NCBI GenBank assembly: GCA_964439135.1
Contig: CAYTNN010000112.1
Location: 1 to 14,569, forward strand
Reading direction: 5' to 3'
DNA from: JAFGPJ01 sp964439135
GTDB lineage: Bacteria; Planctomycetota; Phycisphaerae; Sedimentisphaerales; Anaerobacaceae
DNA length: 14,569 nt
The position numbers were made by a program, and so were the translations under genes. The notes under the pieces are model-generated. The model saw nothing but the letters and a program-made list of their open reading frames with translations, had not been told where the DNA came from and did not search any database. Shown one piece after another: positions 1-8,122 of this stretch. Positions within the stretch are counted from its first letter, which is position 1, and each line of letters begins with the position of its first letter.

Positions 1-83
1 CGCAGCACGAACAAAGAACGCCGAGTCACGGAGATTTTTCTGGAATTCCCCCGCCCTATAGAGCGATTTATCGTATAACTATT

Positions 84-121
84 CGTATGTAGTATGTCGT
101 ATGTAGTATGTTGTATGTAGT
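84..121. repeat. 14-nt tandem repeat, about 2.7 copies
   Basis: The unit CGTATGTAGTATGT occurs exactly at 84-97 and 98-111, then as TGTATGTAGT to 121. The same unit occurs on the minus strand around 9908-9950 in the inverted right-hand block. It is non-coding and probably part of the interspersed repeat. Confidence 0.8.
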
Positions 122-174
122 GAATTGAGAACGTTGACATTGATTATTTTTCTATGGCTCAAACAACAGTGTTC

Positions 175-211
175 ACCCCGTGAGATATGCAAAGCCGTTA
201 TCTCACGGGGT
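175..211. repeat. Hairpin, 13-bp perfect stem (CGTGAGATA family)
   Basis: The arm ACCCCGTGAGATA (175-187) pairs perfectly with TATCTCACGGGGT (199-211) across an 11-nt loop. No T tract follows on either strand, so it is not a canonical terminator. A relative with an almost identical stem (AGCCCGTGAGATA) and a longer loop lies at 10303-10362, which points to a mobile or repeated palindromic unit. Confidence 0.75.
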
Positions 212-735
212 AAATCGGTGTAAATCTGTGTTGAAAAAAGGCAGAATGATGAAAAAAACAGGTGAAAAAGAGACGAAAACGACCAAAATATGAGGTAAAG
301 TTGAAAAAACAAACCCAATTTTCGAAAGGGCAAAATGAACGCAAAACCATTTATAACAGGGAGATACGAGAAATATATCGGATTGGACACTTGGTGAAAA
401 CAAACCCAATTCAAAGCCAAACAAAGCCAATCTTATTTAGCCCCCAGATTTTCTGGGGGTTGAAAACCCAATTTGAAAAAACAAAGCCAATTTTTGAAAG
501 GTTGGAATTACATATATTCTGTAATGACAAGAGCTTATGGAGATTTTGGTCGGCCGGGTCGGCGATAAAACAAAGCCAATTCAAAGCCAAACAAAGCCAA
601 TTGCCGAACTTCGGGGATTTTGTTTTGCCGCCCTGCCTGGACAAAGTGTGCAGAAAACAGGAGATTTCAGTAGGCAGGCAGAGACACAAAATCGGCCAGG
701 ACACGCTAAAACCGCAATCCTGGCCGATCAACGAA

Positions 736-810
736 TAGCCCCAAGGGGATTCGAACCCCTGTTGCCGGGTTGAAAACCCGGTGTCCTAGGCCTACCTAGA
801 CGATGGGGCC
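736..810 (-). tRNA. tRNA-Glu (anticodon UUC)
   Basis: Read on the minus strand from 810 to 736, the cloverleaf is complete. The acceptor stem is GGCCCCA with TGGGGCT (a G-U pair closes the end). The D-arm begins GTCTAGG. The anticodon stem is CCGGG/CCCGG around the loop TTTTCAA, giving anticodon TTC. The T-arm is GGGG-TTCGAAT-CCCC, and the discriminator base is A. It resembles bacterial tRNA-Glu closely, including the GTCTAG and CCTAGGACACC segments. The CCA end is not encoded. It lies 50 nt downstream of the ferredoxin gene on the same strand and may be co-transcribed with it. Confidence 0.96.
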
Positions 811-824
811 AACCTGACTGGATT

Positions 825-853
825 CCCATTTCGCAAAAAAATGGCGAAATGGG
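825..853 (-). other. Hairpin between ferredoxin gene and tRNA-Glu
   Basis: CCCATTTCGC (825-834) and GCGAAATGGG (844-853) form a perfect 10-bp stem with a 9-nt loop, starting 7 nt after the ferredoxin stop codon. In the minus-strand transcript the T-rich stretch is in the loop and not after the stem. It is therefore not a standard intrinsic terminator; it may be a weak terminator, an mRNA-stabilising 3' end or a processing site upstream of the tRNA. Confidence 0.55.
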
Positions 854-860
854 GTCCCAT

Positions 861-1034
861 TTACTCCATGCTGATTGCTTCCTCCGGGCAGGCGTCAACA
901 CAGACCCCGCAATCGATGCAGGTTTCCTCATTGACTACCGCCTTTTCGTCAGCCATTGTGATTGCCTCGCTTGGACACTCTGAGACACAAGTTTCGCAAC
1001 CAGTGCATTTCTCTTCATCTACTTTAGCTGGCAT
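861..1034 (-). CDS. 2[4Fe-4S] ferredoxin, 57 aa
   Basis: This small electron carrier holds two cubane iron-sulfur clusters in the cytoplasm. Translation on the minus strand gives 57 residues starting MPAKVDEEKC. Two cluster motifs are complete: C10-x2-C13-x2-C16-x3-C20-P and C39-x2-C42-x2-C45-x3-C49-P, the clostridial-type pattern with its internal duplication. Length matches the family (about 55-60 aa). The start is the ATG at 1034, preceded by GAAAGGGTT as a ribosome binding site. An ATG-TAA pair sits immediately upstream of the chosen start and cannot be used. The nearest neighbours are tRNA-Glu downstream and the TPR gene 210 nt upstream. None suggests a redox partner, so the physiological donor and acceptor are unknown. 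Confidence 0.95.
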   Translation of the reverse strand: MPAKVDEEKCTGCETCVSECPSEAITMADEKAVVNEETCIDCGVCVDACPEEAISME

Positions 1035-1244
1035 TTACATAACCCTTTCAAAAGAAAACAAAACTTATTACTTTTTTTCTAAAACCTCAGTCACTAATAA
1101 GACACGGAATGTTACAAAATTATTACGATATTACAACCTATTTTTCGAAGAAATTATATATGGTTTTTCCAGCTTCTACGCTAATCGCACTTGATAGGTT
1201 CAAATCCGGTTTTTTCGCTCTTCAGTGCCCTATTATAATTGTTT
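1035..1244. other. AT-rich spacer upstream of the ferredoxin gene
   Basis: This gap of 210 bases separates the TPR gene from the ferredoxin gene. It is AT-rich and probably carries the ferredoxin promoter on the minus strand. A TATAAT hexamer reads at 1158-1153, but no good -35 box stands 16-18 nt upstream of it, so no promoter is called. No intrinsic terminator for the TPR gene was seen. Confidence 0.4.
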
Positions 1245-3632
1245 TTAACGCCCTGACATATCCCTGCCTAAGACGATTGCCATATCGCGAACCGTCTTGC
1301 TTGGGTCATTTTTTGCAGTCCAGTCCAGAACCTGACCGAATTGGCTGTCCGGAATTGTGGTCAGCAGATAAACAGCCATCAGACGAACGGGCCATTTCGT
1401 ACTATTCATATTCTCCGCCACTGCACTGATTAGCTCGTTATCCATCGGCAAAGAAAGCATATCAGCCATCGTATGGACCTTAACGACCCACTCATCATCG
1501 GCAGGATTAAGGAGCAGTCCGGATTTATGCGAGAACGCACTCCTCAATAAAGGCGTCATCCAATCGGCATACATAAACCTGTAAGGCGGCTGACGATTAG
1601 ACATTGCATACTGTTCCTTCAAGAGACCGGTAAAAAGCCATGCGGTCTTGATTTTTTGGTCAACAGGAGCTGTTGAGATCGAATTAAACTCGTTTCGAAG
1701 ATATTTGCCGGTAAGTTCGATGCCCGGACGTTTTATGCTCATTCTGCTCGGCTGAATATAAACGAGTCTGTTAGCAACCTTTCCATCATTTGTAACCACT
1801 GGATCGAGGTAAAGTGTAAATTCAATATCGAGAGATGCCTGTGGATATGTAAGGAGCGTCGTTCGGAGTTCTCCGGTAATAAGTCGAAGCGGAAAAAGAA
1901 TACTTCGGCCGGGCTCGATGAGAAAGGTTCCCCGCACCTTGGTGAGCACTAAATTCGGTATATTTTTACTAAGATCGCCACTAATAACTGCGTCAACTCT
2001 GATATGACCCTTAAACAAGCTATAATCACTGATGACAAGCGGCTCGGAAGAATGATTTGTTATTGCTGCAACGCCACTGAATTCGCTGCCGTATGGAAAT
2101 ACACTTCCCGGAATTTGAAGCTGTGCCGTAATCATCCGCTCGGGAGGAATAAATACAGGAACGAGCGTTTGGCCGAACACATTTTGTAATGCAGATAAAA
2201 CAGTATTAGTTTCGGCCGGCGGGACGTATTGTTTGCCCTGTTGAGTGAGAATTTCCTTTGCATGCTCGGCAGCGAACGACCCGGGATCTTTGGCTATTGC
2301 CATATTAAGAGTCTTAACTGCCAGATCATTCTGTCCCTCCGTTATTTGAATCACAGCCTGCGTTAAATCAGCGATTTGAGTCTTCTCGAAATTATTAACA
2401 AGGGGTTTTGCCCATTCAATCTGATTATTCATTGTAAGCGCATAAGCCAGAATAGCCGCTGTTACAGGTGAATTGGGCTCAGTTGCAAAAGCTTTGTTAG
2501 CCCAGCTCAACGCCTTATCCGGAACCGGCAGGGCAAAAGAATAAAACCAGGCCAATTGTTTGTTATAATCCTGCTGTGAATACTCGCCATCCGGACTATT
2601 TGAACCTTGCAGCAACAGTAGCCGCTGTGTTTTTTCCTCAATAGCCTGGAATATCAGGGTTGCCAGTTCAGTGTCACCCATTTTAATTGCCGCTTTGCCC
2701 GCAATAGATTCCAGACGCAGGTCAAAACCACCTTCTTGCCGGACACGCTTGGCAATTTCCAGGCATTGGGATTGATTTTGCCTCGAATTGTAGCTGCTGA
2801 TGGCCCAAGGCAGATAGATTCGCCCCGGCAATGCTTCAGATGGGTATAGATAACTAAATAAATCGGCACAATATTTATAAGCTGCTGCAGATGTCTCGTA
2901 AAGCTGCAGGTGTTCGGCTTGTTGCGCGAAAGAAATTGCAACATCGATTTCCGACGGATTCTCACGTATTGCCAATCTTAGACGCTCAAGATGTATCGCC
3001 GAGTTGATCCGTTCGGGCTTGATTTCAGCCAGCTTGGCGAAAGCTTTCCAGTTATATCTATTGTTCTTATAAGCCTGCATAAAGTAAAACTCGGCAGCTT
3101 CCAAATCCACCTTCTCAGCTTTCAATATACCAAGCTTAGTAGCCAGTTCGGAACTCAGGATTTTATTCTTACTGCCCAGAGTCCCCAACATCTGCTCAAG
3201 AAGTTTCTCCCGTGCTTCACGAGAGTTCATCCGTTCAAGCATATATTCAACCGCCTTTGTTGACACCTCAAGGTCGGCGAATTCATCCACATAGTCAATA
3301 AGCAAGCTATAGATCAGATTAGAATAATCCCACCCTGTTTCCCGGCAGGCACACTCAATCAACAGGGCTCGCACATCCCCGGCGTTTCTATCGAGACTCA
3401 TCGCAGCAGTTAAGAATGCCATCGCCTGTTCGACTTCGGGCCCTACGATGTCTTTTGAGTTAGCCAGTTCGTAAGCTATTTCATAAAATTTCTGACTGAT
3501 AGATGGTGAATACAACTGTTCCGGATTCGCCGCCGATTGATCAATATTTCGTACAGTTGATCCTTGAGCCCATAGTGATAAAGGACAAAAAAGAAGCACA
3601 GAAAGCACCAGTATAGGTGTTCTCTTAAGCAT
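1245..3632 (-). CDS. Exported TPR-repeat protein with C-terminal HEAT-like segment
   Basis: A protein of 795 aa of unknown function. I place the start at 3632 (MLKRTPILV...) because GGGAG lies at the right distance upstream and a signal peptide follows directly (charged MLKR, hydrophobic stretch, likely cut near SLWA/QG). An in-frame ATG 30 codons earlier lacks both. Helical TPR-like repeats cover roughly residues 150-470, for example around 180-205 and 370-470 (ALSWANKAF..EPNSP). Residues about 490-615 look beta-rich and Ig-like (a stretch on support of tissue or surface proteins is not implied), and the last 80 residues look like HEAT repeats. It is probably periplasmic or surface-associated. 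It follows rodA-murJ on the same strand but after a 226-nt gap with its own promoter, so a link to the envelope is possible but unproven. No catalytic motif is visible. Confidence 0.85.
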   Translation of the reverse strand: MLKRTPILVLSVLLFCPLSLWAQGSTVRNIDQSAANPEQLYSPSISQKFYEIAYELANSKDIVGPEVEQAMAFLTAAMSLDRNAGDVRALLIECACRETGWDYSNLIYSLLIDYVDEFADLEVSTKAVEYMLERMNSREAREKLLEQMLGTLGSKNKILSSELATKLGILKAEKVDLEAAEFYFMQAYKNNRYNWKAFAKLAEIKPERINSAIHLERLRLAIRENPSEIDVAISFAQQAEHLQLYETSAAAYKYCADLFSYLYPSEALPGRIYLPWAISSYNSRQNQSQCLEIAKRVRQEGGFDLRLESIAGKAAIKMGDTELATLIFQAIEEKTQRLLLLQGSNSPDGEYSQQDYNKQLAWFYSFALPVPDKALSWANKAFATEPNSPVTAAILAYALTMNNQIEWAKPLVNNFEKTQIADLTQAVIQITEGQNDLAVKTLNMAIAKDPGSFAAEHAKEILTQQGKQYVPPAETNTVLSALQNVFGQTLVPVFIPPERMITAQLQIPGSVFPYGSEFSGVAAITNHSSEPLVISDYSLFKGHIRVDAVISGDLSKNIPNLVLTKVRGTFLIEPGRSILFPLRLITGELRTTLLTYPQASLDIEFTLYLDPVVTNDGKVANRLVYIQPSRMSIKRPGIELTGKYLRNEFNSISTAPVDQKIKTAWLFTGLLKEQYAMSNRQPPYRFMYADWMTPLLRSAFSHKSGLLLNPADDEWVVKVHTMADMLSLPMDNELISAVAENMNSTKWPVRLMAVYLLTTIPDSQFGQVLDWTAKNDPSKTVRDMAIVLGRDMSGR

Positions 3633-3746
3633 TTGTTTCTCCCGTGAAAATGCAAAAGAAACAGTACTTTGCATCAGCATAGTTCGGCATCCCAGTCCTT
3701 TTAGCCTTAGATATAATGGCAAAACAGTAATTTTATGTAAGAAATT

Positions 3747-3775
3747 GATATATCTCTTAAAGCCTTATATGTCAA
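3747..3775 (-). promoter_or_regulatory. Sigma-70-type promoter for the TPR gene
   Basis: Reading the minus strand, TTGACA (3775-3770) is separated by exactly 17 nt from TATATC (3752-3747). The -35 box is a perfect consensus and the -10 matches four of six positions. It lies about 115 nt upstream of the TPR start codon, which indicates a moderate leader and transcription independent of murJ. Confidence 0.6.
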
Positions 3776-3858
3776 GTTGCATTTGTATCAAAATGAGTTT
3801 TTTGCCCCTTAATGCAAGCCTGCTCCGAGCCTCTGGCTGTTCAGCCTGCAATCCCCAT

Positions 3859-5445
3859 CTACGGCTTCCTGCCGGAAAATAATGAAAGCATCTCGATATG
3901 GAGCAGCTTTGCGGCCACCGTATAAACCGCCGCCGACGTTGGCACAAGGACTGCAAGCCTCAAAATATCAAAGCCCGTACTGTCGGGCAATCTCCGGCAC
4001 AGATACAAAAAGCCTTGCCCGGCCATCCACATAAGAATTGTTGCCGTAAGTGTTTTAATCAGCGTAGTCAACATACCATCCAATATCGAAGAGCCAAACC
4101 TTTTGCGAAGTGCAAGAATAAGAATCACAACCTGCAAATACGAACACAGTGCCGTTGAAAGCGCCAACCCGGCCGTCCCCATAAACCATATCAGTGTCAG
4201 GTTAAGAACAATATTTACACACACTGCGACTAAGGCGCTTCGGGCTGGCATTTTGGAATCCTGCATCGAATAGAAGGCCCTGGTGACAACCTGCTGGGCA
4301 AAGAAGCCGCATAATCCCAGCGAGTAAAACAAGAGCACCTCTGCCGTAAGCATTGTGTCGCTACTCGTGAATTGTCCTCGTTCGAAAATAACCGAAATCA
4401 CCAGGTTGCGCACCAGCAATAATCCCGCGGTCGCAGGCAGCGCGACAAAAACAGCGCCTCGGATGCCTCGTGAAATGGTCTTGACCAGGGCGCCGAAATC
4501 CTTTCTTGCCGCTTCGGCACTCATCACGGGAAAAATCGCAGTGGCCAGAGATATGCCCAAAACTCCCAATGGAAACTGATATAGCCGCTGCGAATAAAAA
4601 AGCTGAGAGACCGCCCCCTCCCACATCGGATACCTGATTTCTCTGCCGAACAGTAAGAAAATTTCACCTTTTTCCTGTGAACCGGAAAACCACAAAGCGA
4701 TAAAATCATCGGCCAGTGTGTTTATTTGTGTAACCGTCAAACCAAGAATCATCGGCCCCATAAGGATAATAATCTTCTTGAATGCCTCAGACCTGACCTG
4801 CCAGGCGGGGCGAATATAGATTCCCCTTGTCCTCAGCGGCCCAAGCTGCATAAATAGCTGAGCCAGCCCGGCAACAAGGACCGCCGCGGCAACGACAAAG
4901 ACCAGACTGCCCGGTTGTATCCCAAAACCCCACCCGCCAATACAAAGCGAACCGATGATAACAATGTTCAGCACAATCGGTGCGGCCGCCGGCATAGCGA
5001 AGTGTCTGTGCGCATTGAGTATCCCGGCCAAAATAGCTACGACACAAATCAAAATCGTGTACGGCAGCATTATTCCGCTGAGCATCAGCTTCAGATCCGT
5101 GCTCGGATGGATGCTGAAAAACCTGTAATAGCCCCAGATGATCCCCTCGCCGAGCAGGACAATCCCGGCCAGGATTATGAAGATTACCGTAACCACGGTA
5201 CAGGCCAGTTTCTTTGCCGCTTCGGGGTCTTTCTGCAATTGTTCGCTATATACCGGTATCAGCGATGAGGACGCCGCTCCTTCTCCGAAAAGGCGCCTTG
5301 CCAGGTTGGGGATTTTGAATGCTATCACCCAGCCGTCCATCAGACCGGCTGCGCCGAGGAAGTAGGCAAACGCCATGTCTCGCAGCATACCGAATACCCT
5401 GCTGATCGTCGTAAGACCGGCAATTTGTCTGAAACCTCTTATCAT
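3859..5445 (-). CDS. murJ: Lipid II flippase MurJ (MviN family)
   Basis: MurJ moves the peptidoglycan precursor lipid II from the inner to the outer face of the cytoplasmic membrane. The 528-aa product has the family's length and a polytopic membrane profile of about 14 hydrophobic segments. The N-terminus is diagnostic: SRVFGMLRDMAFAYFLG (about residues 15-31), then FKIPNLARRLFGEGAASSS and IPVYSE, which correspond to the conserved first helices and Arg-containing loop of MviN/MurJ. The segment LFYSQRLYQFPLGVLGISLA in the middle is also typical. The start at 5445 has only a weak purine stretch (GAAGTAAGAA) upstream, but no better start fits the family. It lies 50 nt downstream of the rodA-like gene, so the two are probably one transcription unit serving peptidoglycan synthesis. 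Confidence 0.95.
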   Translation of the reverse strand: MIRGFRQIAGLTTISRVFGMLRDMAFAYFLGAAGLMDGWVIAFKIPNLARRLFGEGAASSSLIPVYSEQLQKDPEAAKKLACTVVTVIFIILAGIVLLGEGIIWGYYRFFSIHPSTDLKLMLSGIMLPYTILICVVAILAGILNAHRHFAMPAAAPIVLNIVIIGSLCIGGWGFGIQPGSLVFVVAAAVLVAGLAQLFMQLGPLRTRGIYIRPAWQVRSEAFKKIIILMGPMILGLTVTQINTLADDFIALWFSGSQEKGEIFLLFGREIRYPMWEGAVSQLFYSQRLYQFPLGVLGISLATAIFPVMSAEAARKDFGALVKTISRGIRGAVFVALPATAGLLLVRNLVISVIFERGQFTSSDTMLTAEVLLFYSLGLCGFFAQQVVTRAFYSMQDSKMPARSALVAVCVNIVLNLTLIWFMGTAGLALSTALCSYLQVVILILALRKRFGSSILDGMLTTLIKTLTATILMWMAGQGFLYLCRRLPDSTGFDILRLAVLVPTSAAVYTVAAKLLHIEMLSLFSGRKP

Positions 5446-5495
5446 TTCTTACTTCATGCTGGGCGATTTGCAGATTAAAGCCTGCGGGTCACAAG

Positions 5496-6743
5496 TTACG
5501 TTTTGCGTGCCAGGCTGAACGGTCTGCACCGCCCAATATTATTTAACAAACCTATAGAAACCATGCTAACCAGCAGGCTTGAGCCGCCGTAGCTTACGAA
5601 GGGCAACGTCAAGCCTGTGATCGGCATCAGACCGACAGTCATGCCCACATTGATAATAACCTCAACTACGAACATTGCGACAATACCGGTAGCAAGTAAT
5701 CTGCCGAACGGATCAGTATTGTTCGCTGCGATTTCCAGCCCGCAGCTAACAATAATAATATAAAGCCCAAGCAGACCCAGGCAGCCCCAGAAACCCCATT
5801 GATGGGCAATGATCGCAAAAATGAAGTCATTGTGTCTCTCCGTCAGGAAGTTGTATTTGACAAAGGGTCCCTGCCGAAAGCCGTACCCTTTTACACTACC
5901 GGATGCAACGGCATATTTTGAGCGGATCAGATGCCAACCCCAATCACTCTTCCATTTCTTTTCACTGAATTTCGTGCCGACAAGAATTTCACCCAGCATG
6001 GGGTGTCTCTCGGCTTTTTCCCGAACCCAGGCATTTTGCAAAACGACACTACTAATTCTTATCCGCTGATAATCTTCCATTTTGAACCACAACAACGGGC
6101 TGACCATAACAGCCATAAATATAATAATCAGCAAATGCTTGACCTTTGCCCCGGCTACAAATAGCATTGTGAACAAAATCGGCATCATTAACAGCACCGT
6201 TCCAAGATCCGGCTCGGGTAAAATAAGGATCATCGGTAAAAGCGCCAGGGCAAATGGTCCGATAAGGGCCTTGAAGTTCCGATAGTTGCTCCGATATCTC
6301 AAGTACCATGCCAGAGCCAGAATATACACCAGTTTACAGAACTCCGAAGGTTGAAGTGATGGAAGCGCGCGATCTCCGATAGAGAACCATATCCAACGGT
6401 ACGTACCATTTATCGGTTTTGCAAAAGGTAAAACAACGATATATTTGCTTACAAGCAGTATAACCAGTAGTAAAAGTACGCCGGCGAAAATCCAGTAGCT
6501 TATCGAGCCGAAACGTCTGTAATTGATTGAGTTAATCACTATAAAGCCGGCTAATCCAACTATGGCGAACACGACCTGTTTTTCCCATTTATTACTCAAA
6601 TCCTCGCCCTGGCTGTCGGGGCTGTGCTCTGCGGGATTACCAACAGAGTAAATAGTGGCTATCCCAATGCCAATCAGGATTAAGACCGCAGCCAGGAGAC
6701 ACAGTCTCACGAATAGTAGTCGTCCTTTCAGAAAGTTGTACAT
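5496..6743 (-). CDS. rodA: SEDS-family peptidoglycan glycosyltransferase, RodA-like
   Basis: SEDS proteins polymerise glycan strands from lipid II on the outer face of the cytoplasmic membrane, usually with a partner class B PBP. The 415-aa product shows about ten membrane segments and the family signatures in order: LPSLQPSEFCKL, LILPEPDLGT, then GWHLIRSKYAVASGS in the large extracellular loop. LTERHNDFIFA follows near residue 302; its Asp (about D306) is at the position of the proposed catalytic Asp of RodA. NVGMTVGLMPITGLTLPF with VSYGGSS comes near the C-terminus. The RHNDF form replaces the common RHTDF. I prefer RodA to FtsW because of the overall motif pattern and the murJ neighbour, but FtsW is not excluded. 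No PBP2 partner gene is in the window. No strong ribosome binding site precedes the ATG at 6743. Confidence 0.88.
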   Translation of the reverse strand: MYNFLKGRLLFVRLCLLAAVLILIGIGIATIYSVGNPAEHSPDSQGEDLSNKWEKQVVFAIVGLAGFIVINSINYRRFGSISYWIFAGVLLLLVILLVSKYIVVLPFAKPINGTYRWIWFSIGDRALPSLQPSEFCKLVYILALAWYLRYRSNYRNFKALIGPFALALLPMILILPEPDLGTVLLMMPILFTMLFVAGAKVKHLLIIIFMAVMVSPLLWFKMEDYQRIRISSVVLQNAWVREKAERHPMLGEILVGTKFSEKKWKSDWGWHLIRSKYAVASGSVKGYGFRQGPFVKYNFLTERHNDFIFAIIAHQWGFWGCLGLLGLYIIIVSCGLEIAANNTDPFGRLLATGIVAMFVVEVIINVGMTVGLMPITGLTLPFVSYGGSSLLVSMVSIGLLNNIGRCRPFSLARKT

Positions 6744-7125
6744 GAGCTAAACATTACCATAGAGAGGCTGAATTTGCATAACATGAACTGTAAAATCATA
6801 AAAAAAACTTGTTTTTTGGCATTTTCCGCTTGCAGTACATTGAAACTTGTGTTACGATAAATTTGATCTTCACCAATAGAAACCTGTGCTTGTTATTGCA
6901 CAAATATTTCGCCAGCAGGCGAGAAAGGAGTGGGCAAGGGCAAAAATTAAATTTACTTGTTTCCGGTAGTTCCTGTCGGCCGGATCGCTACGTCAATGAG
7001 TTAAAACGCTATATATTGTAAATTGAACAAGCGATTTTACTGTTTTTTTTGGCAGGAAACAAAACCAAGACACTGCAGAGCATAATTCTGCGAAGAAGAG
7101 AAGAAGAAAAGGAAGGAGTTGTATA
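6744..7125. other. Intergenic region between divergent genes; long leader of the dockerin gene
   Basis: The 382 bases separate rodA (minus) from the dockerin gene (plus) and must hold promoters for both, but I see no convincing pair of -35 and -10 boxes. The plus-strand part can form small hairpins. One is TCGCC-AGCA-GGCGA around 6909-6923, and another is TCCGG/CCGGA spanning about 6962-6984. The last 40 bases are purine-rich and end in a strong ribosome binding site, AAGGAG, 8 nt before the ATG at 7126. The open frames here look random. Confidence 0.4.
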
Positions 7126-8022
7126 ATGAAAAACATAATTCTTGCTTTGGTTGTGGTCATATTAGCTACTCCGGCCTGGGCAAGTGTTGCCATCACCGCA
7201 ACAGATCTCGGTGACGGAAAAGTTGCTATCGACTATTCGGGGACCGAGCTGGCCAGGGCTTTCGCTCTGGACATCACGGTAGATGCCGGCACTATCGATG
7301 CCATCAGCGACTTCGCGGTCGGGGATGACAACAACGGTTACGGCGTATTTCCGGCCAACTTCAGTCGGCACATTACAGTCGATGCTGCAACAGGTGAAGT
7401 CAGTGATTGGGCTGTAGAGGGGTACACACCCGTAGCGGCCGCTGACGATCCGGGCGCACTCGGTGGTCTCGGTACAAACGGTATCACCATCGAGATGGGT
7501 TCGCTCTACGACACTAAGGCCCCGGCTCTTGAAGGAAGGCTTTGCGTCATCACATGCAGCGAAGCATGCAAAGTGACTGTGGCAACTAATGCTACACGCG
7601 GCAATGTCGTGCTGGAAGATGCTTCGGAAGCTACTGTGGATCTGACCGGTGCAACGGACGTTCAAATCGGAGGTGCTGGCGACTACACGGGGCCGCAACC
7701 TGATGAATGGCTGGCCGTAGGAAATCCCGAATGCTGGATCGCCAGCATTAACGCAAGACAGTGCAAAGGCGACGCTGATGGTACGTCTCAGGGCAAGCAG
7801 CAATACTGGGTATCGACCAGCGATCTGGACATTCTCATTGGAGCATGGAATAAAAGCTTTGCTGAGATTGATGGCCAAACGATTGGTGGTGTTCCTCTGA
7901 TTTGTGCCGACTTCGATCATCTGCCCCAGGGTAAGCAGAAATATCGTGTCTCGACCAATGACCTGGACATCCTGATTGCAAACTGGCAAGCTGCCGATGG
8001 TCCGGCTGCCGACTGTCCGTAA
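7126..8022 (+). CDS. Secreted cohesin-like / dockerin-repeat protein
   Basis: This 298-aa exported protein has a clear signal peptide (MKNIILALVVVILATPAWA, cut after residue 19). Residues 20 to about 190 form a beta-rich domain starting VAITATDLGDGKVAIDY that resembles the cohesin fold. From C213 there are two dockerin-like repeats: CKGDADG..QGKQQYWVSTSDLDILI (213-238) and CADFDH..QGKQKYRVSTNDLDILI (from C260). Asp residues such as D216, D218, D233 and D235 would be calcium ligands. Paired repeats of exactly this type are known from Phycisphaerae/Sedimentisphaerales proteins. By homology, dockerins bind cohesins in non-covalent surface or extracellular complexes; here both module types appear in one chain. 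Translation starts behind a strong AAGGAG. The next gene downstream also encodes a surface protein. Confidence 0.85.
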   Translation: MKNIILALVVVILATPAWASVAITATDLGDGKVAIDYSGTELARAFALDITVDAGTIDAISDFAVGDDNNGYGVFPANFSRHITVDAATGEVSDWAVEGYTPVAAADDPGALGGLGTNGITIEMGSLYDTKAPALEGRLCVITCSEACKVTVATNATRGNVVLEDASEATVDLTGATDVQIGGAGDYTGPQPDEWLAVGNPECWIASINARQCKGDADGTSQGKQQYWVSTSDLDILIGAWNKSFAEIDGQTIGGVPLICADFDHLPQGKQKYRVSTNDLDILIANWQAADGPAADCP

Positions 8023-8122
8023 CAGGCCTGGGACTCGAAGCCGCAGTAATCGGCATAATTGCAGTATGAGACTTGGATATTTCATGGATTATATCTTTTC
8101 TACAAAATGAAAGGAGAAGATG

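Larger units (their letters stand above)
1..735. repeat. Non-coding interspersed-repeat block (left copy)
   Basis: No credible gene lies here; the open frames present translate to low-complexity KTKPI/KQSQ strings that come from a DNA repeat. The core AAAAAACAAAGCCAATT, or variants with AAACCCAATT, recurs near 304-320, 397-432, 471-492 and 567-601, often followed by a second CAAAGCCAA unit. A 14-nt unit CGTATGTAGTATGT is repeated in tandem at 84-97 and 98-111, with a partial third copy to 121. Two hairpins are visible: 175-211 (13-bp stem) and 441-459 (CCCCCAGA / TCTGGGGG, 3-nt loop). Positions 9-46 match the reverse complement of 9991-10028 at about 34 of 38 positions, so this block and the one beyond 9300 are inverted copies of one repeat family. 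Confidence 0.75.

Noticed and set aside
84..121. CRISPR array from the CGTATGTAGTATGT repeats
   Set aside because: The units are directly tandem with no spacers and only about 2.7 copies.
262..738. 158-codon plus-strand frame rich in KTNPIQSQTKPI
   Set aside because: It translates the AAACAAAGCCAATT DNA repeat; the same repeat gives equally open frames on the minus strand and in the right-hand block. It has no ribosome binding site or family.
736..810. tRNA-Glu as an integration site for an island reaching to the right
   Set aside because: I looked for a second copy of the tRNA 3' end (GGTTCGAATCCCC) in the rest of the window and saw none.
841..1194. 117-codon plus-strand frame over the ferredoxin region
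   Set aside because: It is the shadow of the minus-strand ferredoxin gene, whose eight cysteines and ribosome binding site are decisive.
6890..6990. c-di-GMP-I (GEMM) riboswitch upstream of the dockerin gene
   Set aside because: Short pieces such as GCACAAA, GAGTGGG and CCGGTAG recall the motif, but the conserved GGCAAACC and GGGACGCAAAGCC core is missing, so I do not annotate it.
6809..7021. 70-codon plus-strand frame in the divergent spacer
   Set aside because: No ribosome binding site, no recognisable motif, and a composition like the surrounding non-coding DNA.
7162..8085. 307-codon minus-strand frame opposite the dockerin gene
   Set aside because: The plus-strand reading has a signal peptide, dockerin repeats and a strong ribosome binding site; the opposite frame has none.
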